The notes: generated from the sequence alone by a model not told the origin. DNA of 64,000 nucleotides from Strigamia acuminata (GCA_949358305.1 OX442324.1:8343601-8407600); one strand, 5' to 3'; counted from the first letter of the stretch, positions 21,965 through 32,423 are shown. Numbers and translations: made by a program.

Positions 21965-24900
21965 TCAATGTTTATAAATGTCTGTTTTCTTTCCATTTGA
22001 GCTTCTAATTTCGTAGTCATTTGGCGCGGTTCTTCTTACTATTTCGTATGGGCCTGAGAATTGTGGTAGGAGTTTTTCACTTAACCCAACTTTTCTATTG
22101 GGTGTTTTAAGATAAACTAATTCTCCTGGATCAAATTCCACATGAACTCGGCCTTTATCGAATCTTTTTCTGCTTTTTCCTTCTTGCCATTCCAATCTTT
22201 CATTTGCTATTTTCCTAGCTTCTCTGATGAATTTCGAGGTTCGCAAGGTGAATTCTTTTTGAGGTAAGTTGAGGTTTACGTCCACGTTGAGATCAACTTC
22301 ATATCCTTTCAAAAGATAATAAGGTGTATATCCTGTCGTCTCGTGCACACCGGTATTATATGAGAAAAGCAAAAATGGCAAAAAATCATCCCAGTCCCTC
22401 TGGTCCTTATCAACATAAATCTGCAACATTTTTGCAAACGTCGCATTAAAACGCTCAGTGAGTCCATTGGTCCTTGGATGGTACCCTGAAGTGGTTTTAT
22501 GTAGGGCTTTAAACATATTTGATACTTCTTCCACCATTTTGTTTCTGTATTCTGTGCCTTTATCGCTCAGGATTTCTCTCGGACTGCCTTCCTTCAACAT
22601 TAACTCATAAAGCAAAGTTCTAGCTGCTTCCAACGCTGTTGATGCTGGAGCTGCTCTAGCAATCACTGTCCGCGACAAATAATCTGTCATTACGAAGACA
22701 TACTTGTTGCCCTTGTCGGAGGTTGGAAAACTTCCCAATGTATCAATTCCAATCCTCTCGAAAGGCTTAGATATTGTAGACCACGGCTGCATTAAACCTT
22801 TTGGCGGTGTTGTCATTGATTTCGAGCTCGCGCAATGTGGACAAGAAAGTACGTAATTTCTAACGTCTTTATATATCCGGGGCCAGAAGAATCTTGTTCT
22901 CATTCTCTTCCATGTTTTGTTTAGGCCCAAGTGAGCACCCGTCAGTCCGTCATGCATTTCTTCAAGAACTGCAGTTTTCAAATGCTGCGGAACATATAAC
23001 AGATTTACTTCCGTGTCTAGAGAATTCAAAGAATTTTTCTTCCTAAACAACACATTGTCGAGAAGGACGAACTGCTTTAGAGGACGTCTTCTCTTCTTCG
23101 GAAGCTGCTCTACTTGATTCATTGCGGTGATCAATTCCAGTAGCTTCTTATCCTTACGCTGCTCAGCAGGAAGGTCGAGCTGTTCGAGTAAAAGTGAGGG
23201 AACTATTTCGTTTTCTTCCTCGCTTAAATCTTCTGGAATTCTGCTCAAGGCGTCGGCATCTTTGTGCGCTTTTCCGCTCTTGTGGATCACATCGAAATCA
23301 AAGTCCACTAGCTTTAAGCTCCATCTAGCTAGTCTGCCGTTGGGGTTTTTGACTGATTTTAGCCATTGAAGTGCCGAATGGTCTGTGACGATCTGGAACT
23401 TCTTACCATACAAATAAGGTCGATACTTTTCAATTCCAAACAGAATGGCCAGACACTCCCTTTCTGTGGCATTGTAGTTCTGTTCTGCTTGGCTGAGAAG
23501 TCTGCTGGCATAAGCTATCACATGTTCTTGTTTGTTTATCTTCTGTTTCAACACTGGTCCAAGACCATATGCGCTCGCGTCGGTCGATACCATGAAGGGT
23601 TCTTCAAAATTAGGGTGAGCTAAAACTGGCACGGTTACCAGGGCGGTCCTTAATGTTCTAAAGGCCTTGTCATGAGGTGGGCCCCAATCGAATTTCTCGT
23701 CCTTCTTCGTCAAATTGACTAAGGGCTTGCATATGTCCGCAAAACCTGGAATAAACTTCCTGTAATACGAACAGAGCCCTATGAATCCTCGAAGAAGTTT
23801 GAGGTTAGTAAGAACTGGAAACTTAGCTACGGATTCCAGATTCCTTGGGTCTGGTGATATTCCCTCGGAGTCCACTACATGTCCCAAATACTTAATGGTG
23901 TTTGTCCCAAATGTGCACTTGCTTAACTTCACCTTTAAGTTAGATTGTCTAAGCTTGTCGAAAACGTTGTCTAGATCTTTCAAATGCTGATCGAATGTTT
24001 TAGAGAAAATGATAAGGTCGTCAATGTATGCTATACAAACTTTGCCGAGGAGGTTGCCTAATACTTTGTTCATTAGCTTTTGAAAAGCTGCTGGGCTATT
24101 GCAGAGACCTTGGCCTAGGACATTAAATTCATAATGCCCGCTGGAAGTTGTGAATGCTGTCTTTTCTTTGTCTTCTTCATTGATCTCTACCTGGAAATAT
24201 CCTTGGATAAGATCCATCATGGAGAAGAACTGTGCACCTGCCAGCTGATCTAAGGTGTCATCTATTCTTGGCAATGGGTACACCATTTTCTTTGTTATCG
24301 AATTCAATCGTCTCCAATCGACGCAAAATCTCCACTTACCATCTCTTTTCTTTATTAGCAATACAGGCACGCTCCAGGGACTTTCTGATTCCCTTATCAC
24401 TCCCATATCAAGCAATTTCTTTGTTTCCTCTGCTTCGACTTCTTTTTCCTTCATAGAACGACGATACGGTTGCAAATGTATTGGGTCATGATCTCCAGTA
24501 TCGATTTTATGCTTATACACTTGAACTCTTCTCAAATCCTTGTCAGAAACAGCAAATCTGTCTTGATCCTTTTGAAGAAGTTGTCGCATTTGCTCTTGTT
24601 GGTCTTTATTCATTTTGTCTTTTGCTATTGAGGAGTCAAAGTCAAAACAGTGTACCTGTTTTTCGTCAAACACCCCAACATCAACCACATAAAAAGCTTT
24701 TGCGATTGCTGACCTCTCCTTTAGAAAGACTGTCTTCTTGGTTGGGTTAGCCACTCGAATGATGCCTTTGCCGTTCTTGAAATCTGTTAAAGTTTTACAA
24801 CCTATAACAGCAAATCTATCAGTAACATTATGCAATGGTTGTACAAACATGTCTTGTGTAATTGTTTTATTCAAATAGATGGGAACAATGCATTCGTGCA

Positions 24901-25429
24901 TTGGTGGGATAGTGATGTTTTTCATTACCCTCGCAACATAATTCTGATCAACAAAAGTTTTATTCATTGGAAATGACACTTCCTTTCCACTAGTTTGGCC
25001 CACAAAGATTTTTTGTTTGTCGTAGTCTAACACGCACTTCACGAACAGCATGAATGGGTAACTTAGCAGCAATTCATAATGAAATCCTTTAACAATCAGG
25101 ACCTCGATCCTGTATGTTAATTCACCAATTGTAATATTCATCTTGGTTTTTCCTATTGGAGTCACAAGTTCTCCGCTTACCCCTTTTAATCGAATATTTG
25201 GGCTAGGCGAGTAATTCAACTGTAGAGCTTCAGCAAGCTCTTCGCTGATAATATTGCGTTTTCCTCCACTGTCCATAACTGCCTTGACTTCCATGTTGTT
25301 CACTATTACTGGAATTTCCAATAGAGATTCTGAAATGTTCATTTCGACTACGATTATCTTCTCTCTTCTACTCTTTCTTTTCTTCTTTGGATGGTAACAT
25401 TTTCTTTGTGGCCGACCCACTAGTTTCCC
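21965..25429 (-). CDS. pol: Gypsy A pol polyprotein (protease, RT, RNase H, integrase)
   Basis: The pol frame is entered by -1 frameshifting at 25423-25429; there is no ATG at its start. Order of domains, numbered from GTG at 25420: aspartic protease with VMDSGG at about 50-53 (Gypsy C has DTGA); RT with the YIDD catalytic motif near 465; RNase H starting STDASAYGLG near 610; integrase HHCC (EMHDGLTGAH, CPHC) near 820; and DD35E core (GIDTLG, LSDKG, LTERF). It copies the RNA into DNA and inserts it. The frame is open throughout but stops at GKKTDIYKH, where B and C read on for over 100 residues; an indel and deletion removed the tail. The Gly in place of Ala in the protease triad may weaken processing. 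Confidence 0.92.
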   Translation of the reverse strand, partial: GKLVGRPQRKCYHPKKKRKSRREKIIVVEMNISESLLEIPVIVNNMEVKAVMDSGGKRNIISEELAEALQLNYSPSPNIRLKGVSGELVTPIGKTKMNITIGELTYRIEVLIVKGFHYELLLSYPFMLFVKCVLDYDKQKIFVGQTSGKEVSFPMNKTFVDQNYVARVMKNITIPPMHECIVPIYLNKTITQDMFVQPLHNVTDRFAVIGCKTLTDFKNGKGIIRVANPTKKTVFLKERSAIAKAFYVVDVGVFDEKQVHCFDFDSSIAKDKMNKDQQEQMRQLLQKDQDRFAVSDKDLRRVQVYKHKIDTGDHDPIHLQPYRRSMKEKEVEAEETKKLLDMGVIRESESPWSVPVLLIKKRDGKWRFCVDWRRLNSITKKMVYPLPRIDDTLDQLAGAQFFSMMDLIQGYFQVEINEEDKEKTAFTTSSGHYEFNVLGQGLCNSPAAFQKLMNKVLGNLLGKVCIAYIDDLIIFSKTFDQHLKDLDNVFDKLRQSNLKVKLSKCTFGTNTIKYLGHVVDSEGISPDPRNLESVAKFPVLTNLKLLRGFIGLCSYYRKFIPGFADICKPLVNLTKKDEKFDWGPPHDKAFRTLRTALVTVPVLAHPNFEEPFMVSTDASAYGLGPVLKQKINKQEHVIAYASRLLSQAEQNYNATERECLAILFGIEKYRPYLYGKKFQIVTDHSALQWLKSVKNPNGRLARWSLKLVDFDFDVIHKSGKAHKDADALSRIPEDLSEEENEIVPSLLLEQLDLPAEQRKDKKLLELITAMNQVEQLPKKRRRPLKQFVLLDNVLFRKKNSLNSLDTEVNLLYVPQHLKTAVLEEMHDGLTGAHLGLNKTWKRMRTRFFWPRIYKDVRNYVLSCPHCASSKSMTTPPKGLMQPWSTISKPFERIGIDTLGSFPTSDKGNKYVFVMTDYLSRTVIARAAPASTALEAARTLLYELMLKEGSPREILSDKGTEYRNKMVEEVSNMFKALHKTTSGYHPRTNGLTERFNATFAKMLQIYVDKDQRDWDDFLPFLLFSYNTGVHETTGYTPYYLLKGYEVDLNVDVNLNLPQKEFTLRTSKFIREARKIANERLEWQEGKSRKRFDKGRVHVEFDPGELVYLKTPNRKVGLSEKLLPQFSGPYEIVRRTAPNDYEIRSSNGKKTDIYKH

Positions 25430-26748
25430 TCTTCTTGTTGACCTTGTTGTGGGTTCTGCTTAGGATTAGGGTTAGTTTTACCACCCCCTTGTGTCCTTTT
25501 CTTTTTAAACCACTTTCTGTTGTTTGGATTCCCTCTATTTTCTTGAGATTGTTGCTCCTGTGGCGCTGATGTGTTATGTTCACAACCATAACGATGCCAA
25601 CATCCACATGAACGCGTTGTTGTCGGACTGCTGTTTGACCGCTGTCTACCTCTGTTATATCTACCTCTAAAGTTCTGTCCGTGCTGCGATGCTGGAATAT
25701 ACCACTCGCCTTGTATGAATAGTGGAATCTCTTGTTGTGGCTCTACTGACTCACTTTCGAGCTTTTGCTGTTTTAATTTGATATTTTCAGCTAATAACTC
25801 GGCGTAGCTTACTGGGGATCCCCCTGTTCCAGACAGTATACCTGTTGTCGTAGGGTTCACCTTTTCATCTACTACTTTTCTGAACATTGTGAGCAGTAGA
25901 TCCGCTGGTTCTTCTGTTTTGTGGCTTTCATACAATTTAAGTCTCTGTTCCATTTCTTCTAACGTTGATGGAAATACTGTTATCATCATCTTCTGCATTG
26001 CAGGCTTCAAACCTTGGTAAACATAATTTATTTTCTGAGTTTCAGTCATCTCTGGTAGAATAAACGCACATTCGGCCAAGACTTTCTTCATGAAGGCATC
26101 TGCTGTACCCTCTTTGTGTTTCATGAAGTGGAGAGTATTGTAAACATTTTCTTGGCTTCTTCGGAATTTTTTCTCGATCTGTGGTTTCCAATCCGTCCAT
26201 TTCCATGTCGGATTCTTCTTAAGTTGTTCCACAAACCATGCCAATCCATCAGTCTTTAAGGCTAATGCCAAATGTTTTACTCTCTCATCATCTGTTCCTA
26301 TTGTAGCTTCATATGCCACAAGCCATTGGTCGATGTTGCCTTTTTCTGTATCATAAGTGACGACAGGTCGCTTCTGCACTACCAAACTCTTCAATAAGTC
26401 GGTCAATACGTCCGTTGGAGTCTGTGATGTCATCTTTGGAAAATTTGGTTTAATTGGTGTTGGAACTGGTTTAGTCTTTACTGGTGTAAATGTCTTTATT
26501 ATTTCTTCTAAACCTATTTGTGGAATTAATTTTATTGCTGGAGTAGCAAAATCCAATTTCTGTAGGATCGATTGAGGTTGAGATCGGACTTCCTTGTTAT
26601 CTTCTTGAGGTTCAGTGTCAGATTCAGATCTAGTCTTTTTACTTCTTCTAGTGGTGATATTTTTCAAATTTGGTTCAGGTGACTGCAAATTTTGTAGATC
26701 CTGAAGATTATCCAAGTTGAACTGTGACAATTTAATTGGCTTATCCAC
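25420..26748 (-). CDS. gag: Gypsy A gag
   Basis: 442 open codons. The first ATG is at 26433 (codon 106, PKMTSQTPTDVL), matching the Kozak ATG of Gypsy C at 58624. The frame upstream is also conserved as protein between A and C (DKPIKLSQ / DKPVKLTQ) but begins without ATG (GTG in both). The core (about 130-300) resembles retrotransposon capsid: DTEKGNIDQWLVAYEA, LALKTDGLAWFVEQL, ECAFILPEMTE. The C-terminus is Arg/Asn/Gln-rich with a Cys/His cluster, SCGCWHRYGCEH, in place of a normal CCHC knuckle. Gag forms the particle and binds the RNA. Confidence 0.9.
   Translation of the reverse strand: MDKPIKLSQFNLDNLQDLQNLQSPEPNLKNITTRRSKKTRSESDTEPQEDNKEVRSQPQSILQKLDFATPAIKLIPQIGLEEIIKTFTPVKTKPVPTPIKPNFPKMTSQTPTDVLTDLLKSLVVQKRPVVTYDTEKGNIDQWLVAYEATIGTDDERVKHLALALKTDGLAWFVEQLKKNPTWKWTDWKPQIEKKFRRSQENVYNTLHFMKHKEGTADAFMKKVLAECAFILPEMTETQKINYVYQGLKPAMQKMMITVFPSTLEEMEQRLKLYESHKTEEPADLLLTMFRKVVDEKVNPTTTGILSGTGGSPVSYAELLAENIKLKQQKLESESVEPQQEIPLFIQGEWYIPASQHGQNFRGRYNRGRQRSNSSPTTTRSCGCWHRYGCEHNTSAPQEQQSQENRGNPNNRKWFKKKRTQGGGKTNPNPKQNPQQGQQEEGN
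25423..25429 (-). promoter_or_regulatory. -1 ribosomal frameshift heptamer GGGAAAC
   Basis: In the gag frame the sequence reads G GGA AAC followed at once by the stop TAG (25420-25422). This is a canonical X XXY YYZ slippery site, and slipping one base back enters the pol frame exactly. Gypsy C has the related G GAA AAC at the homologous place. A downstream structure cannot be judged by eye. Confidence 0.8.
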
Positions 26749-26759
26749 ACTGAAGCCTT

Positions 26760-27271
26760 ATATTGCACTTTTTTATTCACTTCACTAGCACTAATTACTT
26801 TTTAAACACTGAAATGCACTAACACGAATTCATTACCTGAAAACTTAAAGTGTTATTAGCATATAATACATAAATATTACACTCAAAATTACAAAGAAAA
26901 TAATCCAACAATAACATTTCAAAACAATTTTTCAATTCCTATAAATTCACAAAAATTTCCTGTAAATAAATATCAAAATTAGTATTTATACACTATACAT
27001 TTTATTTATATAACAATTGTAAATCAATTAATTAATCCCTAATAAACAATTAAACTCTATATTTATTTCCAAAATGCAAATTTTTTCACACAATGACATT
27101 AAATATTCAAGCTGTGACTTCACTTATTTTTACCAACTCTGAGTCATTCAAGATAATTGCTATTAAATCAGCAATTTTCACTATTTATATCTTGATTTTT
27201 AAAGAGATTTTTTTAGCATTTTTAAATCCAATTTTTCTAATTTTAACAATCTAAACGGGCTACAATCGAGA
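26760..27271 (-). other. Gypsy A leader
   Basis: About 510 bp of very AT-rich sequence between primer site and gag. It contains no ORF of note. A splice donor for a subgenomic mRNA would be expected in this or the gag region, but I cannot point to one. Confidence 0.5.
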
Positions 27272-27285
27272 CCGCATCTCCACCA
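27272..27285 (-). promoter_or_regulatory. Gypsy A primer-binding site
   Basis: Two bases after the 5' LTR on the minus strand comes TGGTGGAGATGCGG, beginning TGG as needed to pair with a tRNA CCA end. Gypsy C has TGGTGGAGGTTGCGG at 59719-59733. The tRNA cannot be named from memory with confidence. Confidence 0.65.
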
Positions 27286-27287
27286 GT

Positions 27288-27790
27288 TGTTACGTGGCTA
27301 AATGGGGATTGATTTAGTCCTACGTGACATGAATTTAATCAAGAATGACACAGGGTTTTATATGTAAAATGCCTATTGGCTTTATTATTCAAAGTCGGAC
27401 ATTTACTAACGTAAATGTTCGGTCATCAGCTCTTATTACATTTGTTCATTTATTAAGCCTAAAATATAAATCATTCATTCAAATCAAATAAATAACTAAA
27501 TAAGGATGATGCTGTTGTCAATTCAATTCAATTCAGGAAACCTAGTCCTGCCTGACCGTCAACCGGCTGGCAGTAGTAGGTGAAGGTAAAAGTTTGAGAA
27601 TCAAAAGAGATCTGAGCTCTCTGGCTTAATCAGCTCACTAAGTAAACTCCTATTCCCCCTATCAACTAAGTTGAACGGTCTGTGCATCTAATTAGGTGCA
27701 CAGCACCGTCTAGTGAGAATTCATTGCATTAAATGCCTAAACAGAGCGAGCAGAGCCAGCCGATACACGGTACGGCTCTACCGCGTAACA
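27288..27790 (-). repeat. Gypsy A 5' LTR
   Basis: 503 bp, same ends as 21293-21795 with three substitutions. It is followed by ATAT and directly by the LTR of Gypsy B. Confidence 0.95.
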
Positions 27791-27794
27791 ATAT

Positions 27795-28299
27795 TGTTAC
27801 GTGGCCAGACTGACTACTGTTTGACCACGTAAATACTTTATATTAGACTGGGGGTTTGCAATTGCATTAAGTTAAACTAGCACTTAAACTGTGCTGCTAA
27901 TAAGAAGGTAATGAAGAGGACTCATTGTATTATTATTAAAATATAACAGTATGTTTATTAAACCATAAATACAATCTGAAAACAAATATAATTTAACTTA
28001 AACTAAATTCTAAAACTATCTTAAAATTAACCTAAGACTAAATAAGCATGAATAACTTTTGGGATGGGAAAACCTTGAGATGCCACTGCAATAACTGCCT
28101 GACAACCTCTGTGCCAATTTGGCTCTTGTCAAACATTAAATAGAGCTCGATCGTTCTATTATTCAGTGATAGGTAAAGTCATTACCTCATCCGCTTAAGG
28201 CGGACTCTAGTGAGAGTTTTAGGGGTTATTCTCTAATGATTAACTACGGAAGCGAGGTGGCGACAGCTGATTCACAGCGTGCTCGCCCACCGCGTAACA
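27795..28299 (-). repeat. Gypsy B 3' LTR
   Basis: 505 bp, TGTTACGTGGCCAG...CGCGTAACA, preceded by ATAT. Inside it on the minus strand is a purine tract (AAAGGAGGGGGC, 28300-28311). Confidence 0.88.
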
Positions 28300-28810
28300 G
28301 CCCCCTCCTTTAGCTTTTTCGGACTCTCGAAAACAAAATACCTAAATAATTAACCCAATTAGCTAATCATGTTATTCATGTTTATAAGTCTGTTTCCCAT
28401 GTTATTCATGCTTTTACATAATTCACACTCTAATTCAAAACAATAAAATAATCAAACACAATTTCAAACTATGAAATCAAATGATATGTCAATTTCAACA
28501 CAATACACTTTTTTAAAGATAACACTTTTTGATGTTTTTCTCACTTATATTAATTTTTTTTTTTGTTTACAGTTTTCCTATTTTCTATACAAACTAATAA
28601 TTCAAAAAAAAAACAATATACACTACATTCAATGTGAATGAAAATGAAAACAATGACAAAATTAAAAAAAACAATATCAACTTCAAATAATAAGAAAATA
28701 ATAATGTCTCTGCTCGCTCCAGTACACCTGGGCTCACTTCACTGACAAAACAATAAAAAAAATAAATAATACACAAAAAAAAATAATTTCACACAACACT
28801 TAATGTTCGA

Positions 28811-28935
28811 TTAAGGCTGGTTTTCTTCCTTCTCGAATGGGATCAACTTCTCGTGTAGAATTTCGTACACTATACGCTGGCGCAATTCGATGGGATGGCC
28901 ATGGCGCATGTTGTCCCTATCCTTGATATACGGTC
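28811..28935 (-). pseudogene. Remnant of Ulp1-like protease ORF in Gypsy B
   Basis: About 40 codons on the minus strand ending in TAA at 28811. The peptide includes YIKDRDNMRHGHPIELRQRI and VYEILHEKLIPFEKEE, aligning with the C-terminal end of the Gypsy C ORF (YLVDRDYMRHAHPIHLRHRI, then LYELHQKALEPFEEEK). It lies at the same place, between pol and the 3' LTR. All catalytic residues lie in the deleted part. The divergence shows that the ORF was not acquired by the Gypsy C copy alone. Confidence 0.8.
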
Positions 28936-29497
28936 CATTCAAGTTTAATATGTACAAAAATTAAATTAAATTCATTAATGACCAATATAATATACAATCA
29001 ATTTGTCTAAATTTCATTAAACTTCTAACTTTATACAATATTCAAATTATTCTAAGCAATTTTATTAAATATTCAAAGCTATTTCTATTGATTTTTAAAT
29101 TTAAATGTCAAGCTAACATTTCAAAATTTGTGCTAAGTCATTTTAATCGTCGGAAAAATGGCGATAGATTCGTTTCGTTTTAATCACTTTTGGCGTATGT
29201 TAAATATCCTACGTCTATCGTGCGAAGAAAACGTCTCAACTTCGCTCAGATAAATAGAATTAATCAAAGTTTAATCAGAATTAATCTCGGGTCACTGCAA
29301 ATAACTTGCGTTCACCTCAAAAAAATCCGACCAAATAAATACCAATCATGTCGCCTTCACGTTCATTTCAATATATTTCAATTACAAAATACCTGTTGTC
29401 ACCAAAAAAAAATGCTCTCTGTTCGTCAAAAACACAACGAAAAACAAGGTTTTTCCTTCGTTCACGGCAATCCACTTGCGTTCACGTCAGAATTTCG
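28936..29497 (-). other. Spacer between pol and protease relic in Gypsy B
   Basis: AT-rich, no gene. Composition and position resemble the 53336-53714 spacer of Gypsy C, which I interpret as the end of an intron. The body of the protease ORF is deleted here. Confidence 0.5.
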
Positions 29498-32423
29498 CTA
29501 GTAAAACGAAGTATAATCCTGGCGTGGCTGCTGTCGAAGTCGGCGTGACCGGAAATCACTTTCAGCAGGTAGTCGCGCATGCGCGTCAGTACTTACGGCA
29601 CTTGCGACACCTGGTGATGGTTTCTGCAACTGATTTTGCTGTTCTAAATCAACCTCCTTTTTCGCCCGACGTTCCTCAATTTCTTTCGGCCCGTAAATTG
29701 CCTTCAGTCGCTCCTTCTCAGTTAGAACCGGTAAATCCGACGCTCTATCTTCGGATTCAAAGAAATTCCGCAACGAAATTTGATCGTCATCATCAATAAA
29801 CCTTTCCTTTGCTTCTAATTTAGGCCTATCTCGCGAATCATCGTCCTTCTTCACAATTTCCGCATTTTGATCGTCTTTTTGCGAACTTTCTTGCACTTCA
29901 TCAGAAAATGTTACTTTCTTTGGTGGTAAATCCTGCAGAATAGTTTCTGGAATTTCCTCTCGCGGCTTGTATGGTTTTAAACGCTCAACATTGACAATAC
30001 TAGTTTTCTTTCCTGATGAATTCCTTACTTCATAATCGTTTGGCGCTGTGCGTCTAACTATTTCATATGGTCCAGAAAATGGCGGCAGGAGTTTTTCGCT
30101 TAACCCTACTTTCCTATTCGGGGTTTTCAAGTAAACTAATTCCCCTGTTTCGAATTCCACCACAATTCTGTCCAAATCAAATCTTCTCTTGCTCTTCTCA
30201 CTCTGCCATTCTAGTCTTTCGTTGGCAATTTTCCGCATCTCCCTCATAAATCTAGAAGTGCGAAGAGTGAATTCCTTTCGAGGGAGGTTCAAGTTCACGT
30301 CCACATTCAAATCAACCTCATAACCTTTCAACAAATAATATGGGGTATATCCAGTTGTTTCATGGACTCCGGAATTATAGGAGAAAATGACAAATGGTAA
30401 AAATTCATCCCAATCTGTATGATCTTTATTAGTATAACATGTCAATATTTTGGCAAACGTTGCATTGAATCTTTCCGTTAATCCGTTGGTCCTTGGATGG
30501 TACCCGGAAGTAGATTTGTGCTGGGATTTAAACAGTGCTGATACTTCATTGATCATTTCATTCCTGTACTCCGTCCCCTGATCGCTGAGTATCTCGCGTG
30601 GACTTCCCTCTTTGAGCATTACCTCGAATACAAGAGTTTTTGCTGCTTCCAACGCTGTACATGCTGGAGCCGCTCTAGCGATGACTGCACGCGATAAATA
30701 ATCAGTGATGACAAAAACAAATTTATTTCCACTATTTGAAACTGGAAAGCTTCCTAACGTGTCTATACCAATCCTCTCAAACGGTCTTGAGATCGTCGAC
30801 CAAGGTTGTAATAAACCTTTTTGTGGAGTGGTCATTGACTTACTTCCTGCGCAATGTGGACAACTGAGAACGTAATTCCTCACGTCCCTGTATATCCTCG
30901 GCCAAAAGAATCTTACTCTAATTCTTTTCCACGTCTTATTTAGGCCGAGATGAGCACCTACGAGCCCGTCATGCATTTCTTCTAACACTTGCTTACGTAA
31001 ATGCTGCGGTACTACTAAAAGGTTTCCTTCCATGTTTAGAGAATTGTAACTTTTCTTTCTAAACAACGTGTTATCCAGGAGAACGAACTGTTTTAAAGGA
31101 CGTTTCCTGTTTCTTGGAAGTTGCTCAATGTTCTCCATTGCGGTGATGATCTCCAAAATTTTCTCGTCCTTACGCTGTTCTACAGGTAAGTTGAGTTTTT
31201 CGAGAAGTAGTAAGGGAATAATTTCTTTTTCTTCCTCACCAATCTCTTCTTGGATTCGGCTAAGAGCATCTGCGTCCGTGTGCTTCTTGCCTGACTTATG
31301 CATCACATCGTAGTCATAATCTACCAGTTGTAAACTCCACCTGGCCAACCTACCGTTGGGATTTTTCACCTTATTCAGCCATTGTAACGCAGAATGGTCT
31401 GTCACAATTGTAAATTTCCTACCGTAAAGATATGGTCTGTACTTGTTAATGCCGAATATTATGGCTAAACATTCTCTTTCCGTAGCTGTGTAATTCTGTT
31501 CCGCTGTACTTAATAATCGACTGGCGTAACAAATCACATGTTCTTGCTTGTTAATACGCTGCTTCAGAATTGCACCGAGTCCATAAGCACTTGCATCCGT
31601 AGACACAATGAATGGCTCTGCAAAATTTGGATGTGCTAAAACTGGTACCGTAACTAAAGCTGTTCGTAAGGCCTTAAAAGCTGTTTCCTGTGGTGGCCCC
31701 CAATCAAAAGCTTCATCCTTGCGAGTCAAGTTGGCTAATGGTTTCGATACGTCCGCAAATCCTGGAATGAACTTACGATAATACGAACATAAACCCAAAA
31801 ACCCTCTCAACTGCTTTAAATTCGTGGGTTTTGGAAATTTGGCGACACTTTCCAAATTCCGTGGATCAGGTGACACTCCATCAGAATCAACTATGTGGCC
31901 TAAATATTTGATGGTATTAGTACCAAACGTACATTTGCTGAGTTTAACCTTTAAGTTTGCCAACCGCAGCTTGCTGAAGACAGCATCGAGATCCTGAAGA
32001 TGCTGGTCAAATGTTTTCGAAAATATAATAAGGTCGTCAATATAAGCTATACAGACCTTGCCAAGAAGATTACCAAGCACCTTGTTCATCAATTTTTGAA
32101 ACGCAGCTGGGCTATTACATAATCCCATTCCTAGGACGTTAAACTCAAAATGTCCGCTTGAAGTGGTAAACGCTGTTTTTTTCACGATCTTGTTCATCTA
32201 TTTCGACTTGATAATATCCTTGAATAAGATCCATCATCGAAAAATACTGGGCCCCTGCCAGTTGGTCTAATGTATCGTCAATTCTGGGCAGTGGGTATAC
32301 CATTTTCTTTGTGATCGCGTTTAACCTCCTCCAATCGACACAAAATCTCCATTTACCGTCTCTTTTCTTGATGAGTAGTACTGGTGCACTCCATGGACTT
32401 TCTGATTCCCTAATGACTCCCAT
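29498..32423 (-). pseudogene. pol: Gypsy B pol: RT, RNase H, integrase and tail
   Basis: RT begins at VIRESESPWSAPVLLIKK (32423) and is interrupted by a single-base insertion in an A run near 32180 (seven A instead of six). It then continues with VLGMGLCNSPAAF, YIDD, the RNase H start STDASAYGLGAIL, integrase HHCC and the DD35E core, and a long tail ending RRLRQQPRQDYTSFY at 29498. The tail, rich in Asp/Glu/Lys, is shared with Gypsy C and absent from A. Protease and gag are missing, so the copy is not autonomous. Confidence 0.92.

Larger units (their letters stand above)
21293..27790 (-). mobile_element. Gypsy A: complete Ty3/Gypsy retrotransposon (6498 bp)
   Basis: Two 503-bp LTRs (21293-21795 and 27288-27790) start TGTTACG and end CGCGTAACA. 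The element is flanked by ATAT on both sides (21289-21292, 27791-27794). Order on the minus strand: LTR, primer site, gag, pol, purine tract, LTR. The LTRs differ at three positions that I could count, so insertion is recent. Unlike Gypsy C it has no third ORF and lacks the pol C-terminal tail. Its right flank abuts the LTR of Gypsy B at the same ATAT. Confidence 0.95.

Noticed and set aside
22000-25000. Many + strand frames of 60-90 codons across Gypsy A
   Set aside because: Antisense shadows of the long pol frame; same for B, C and the Copia pols.
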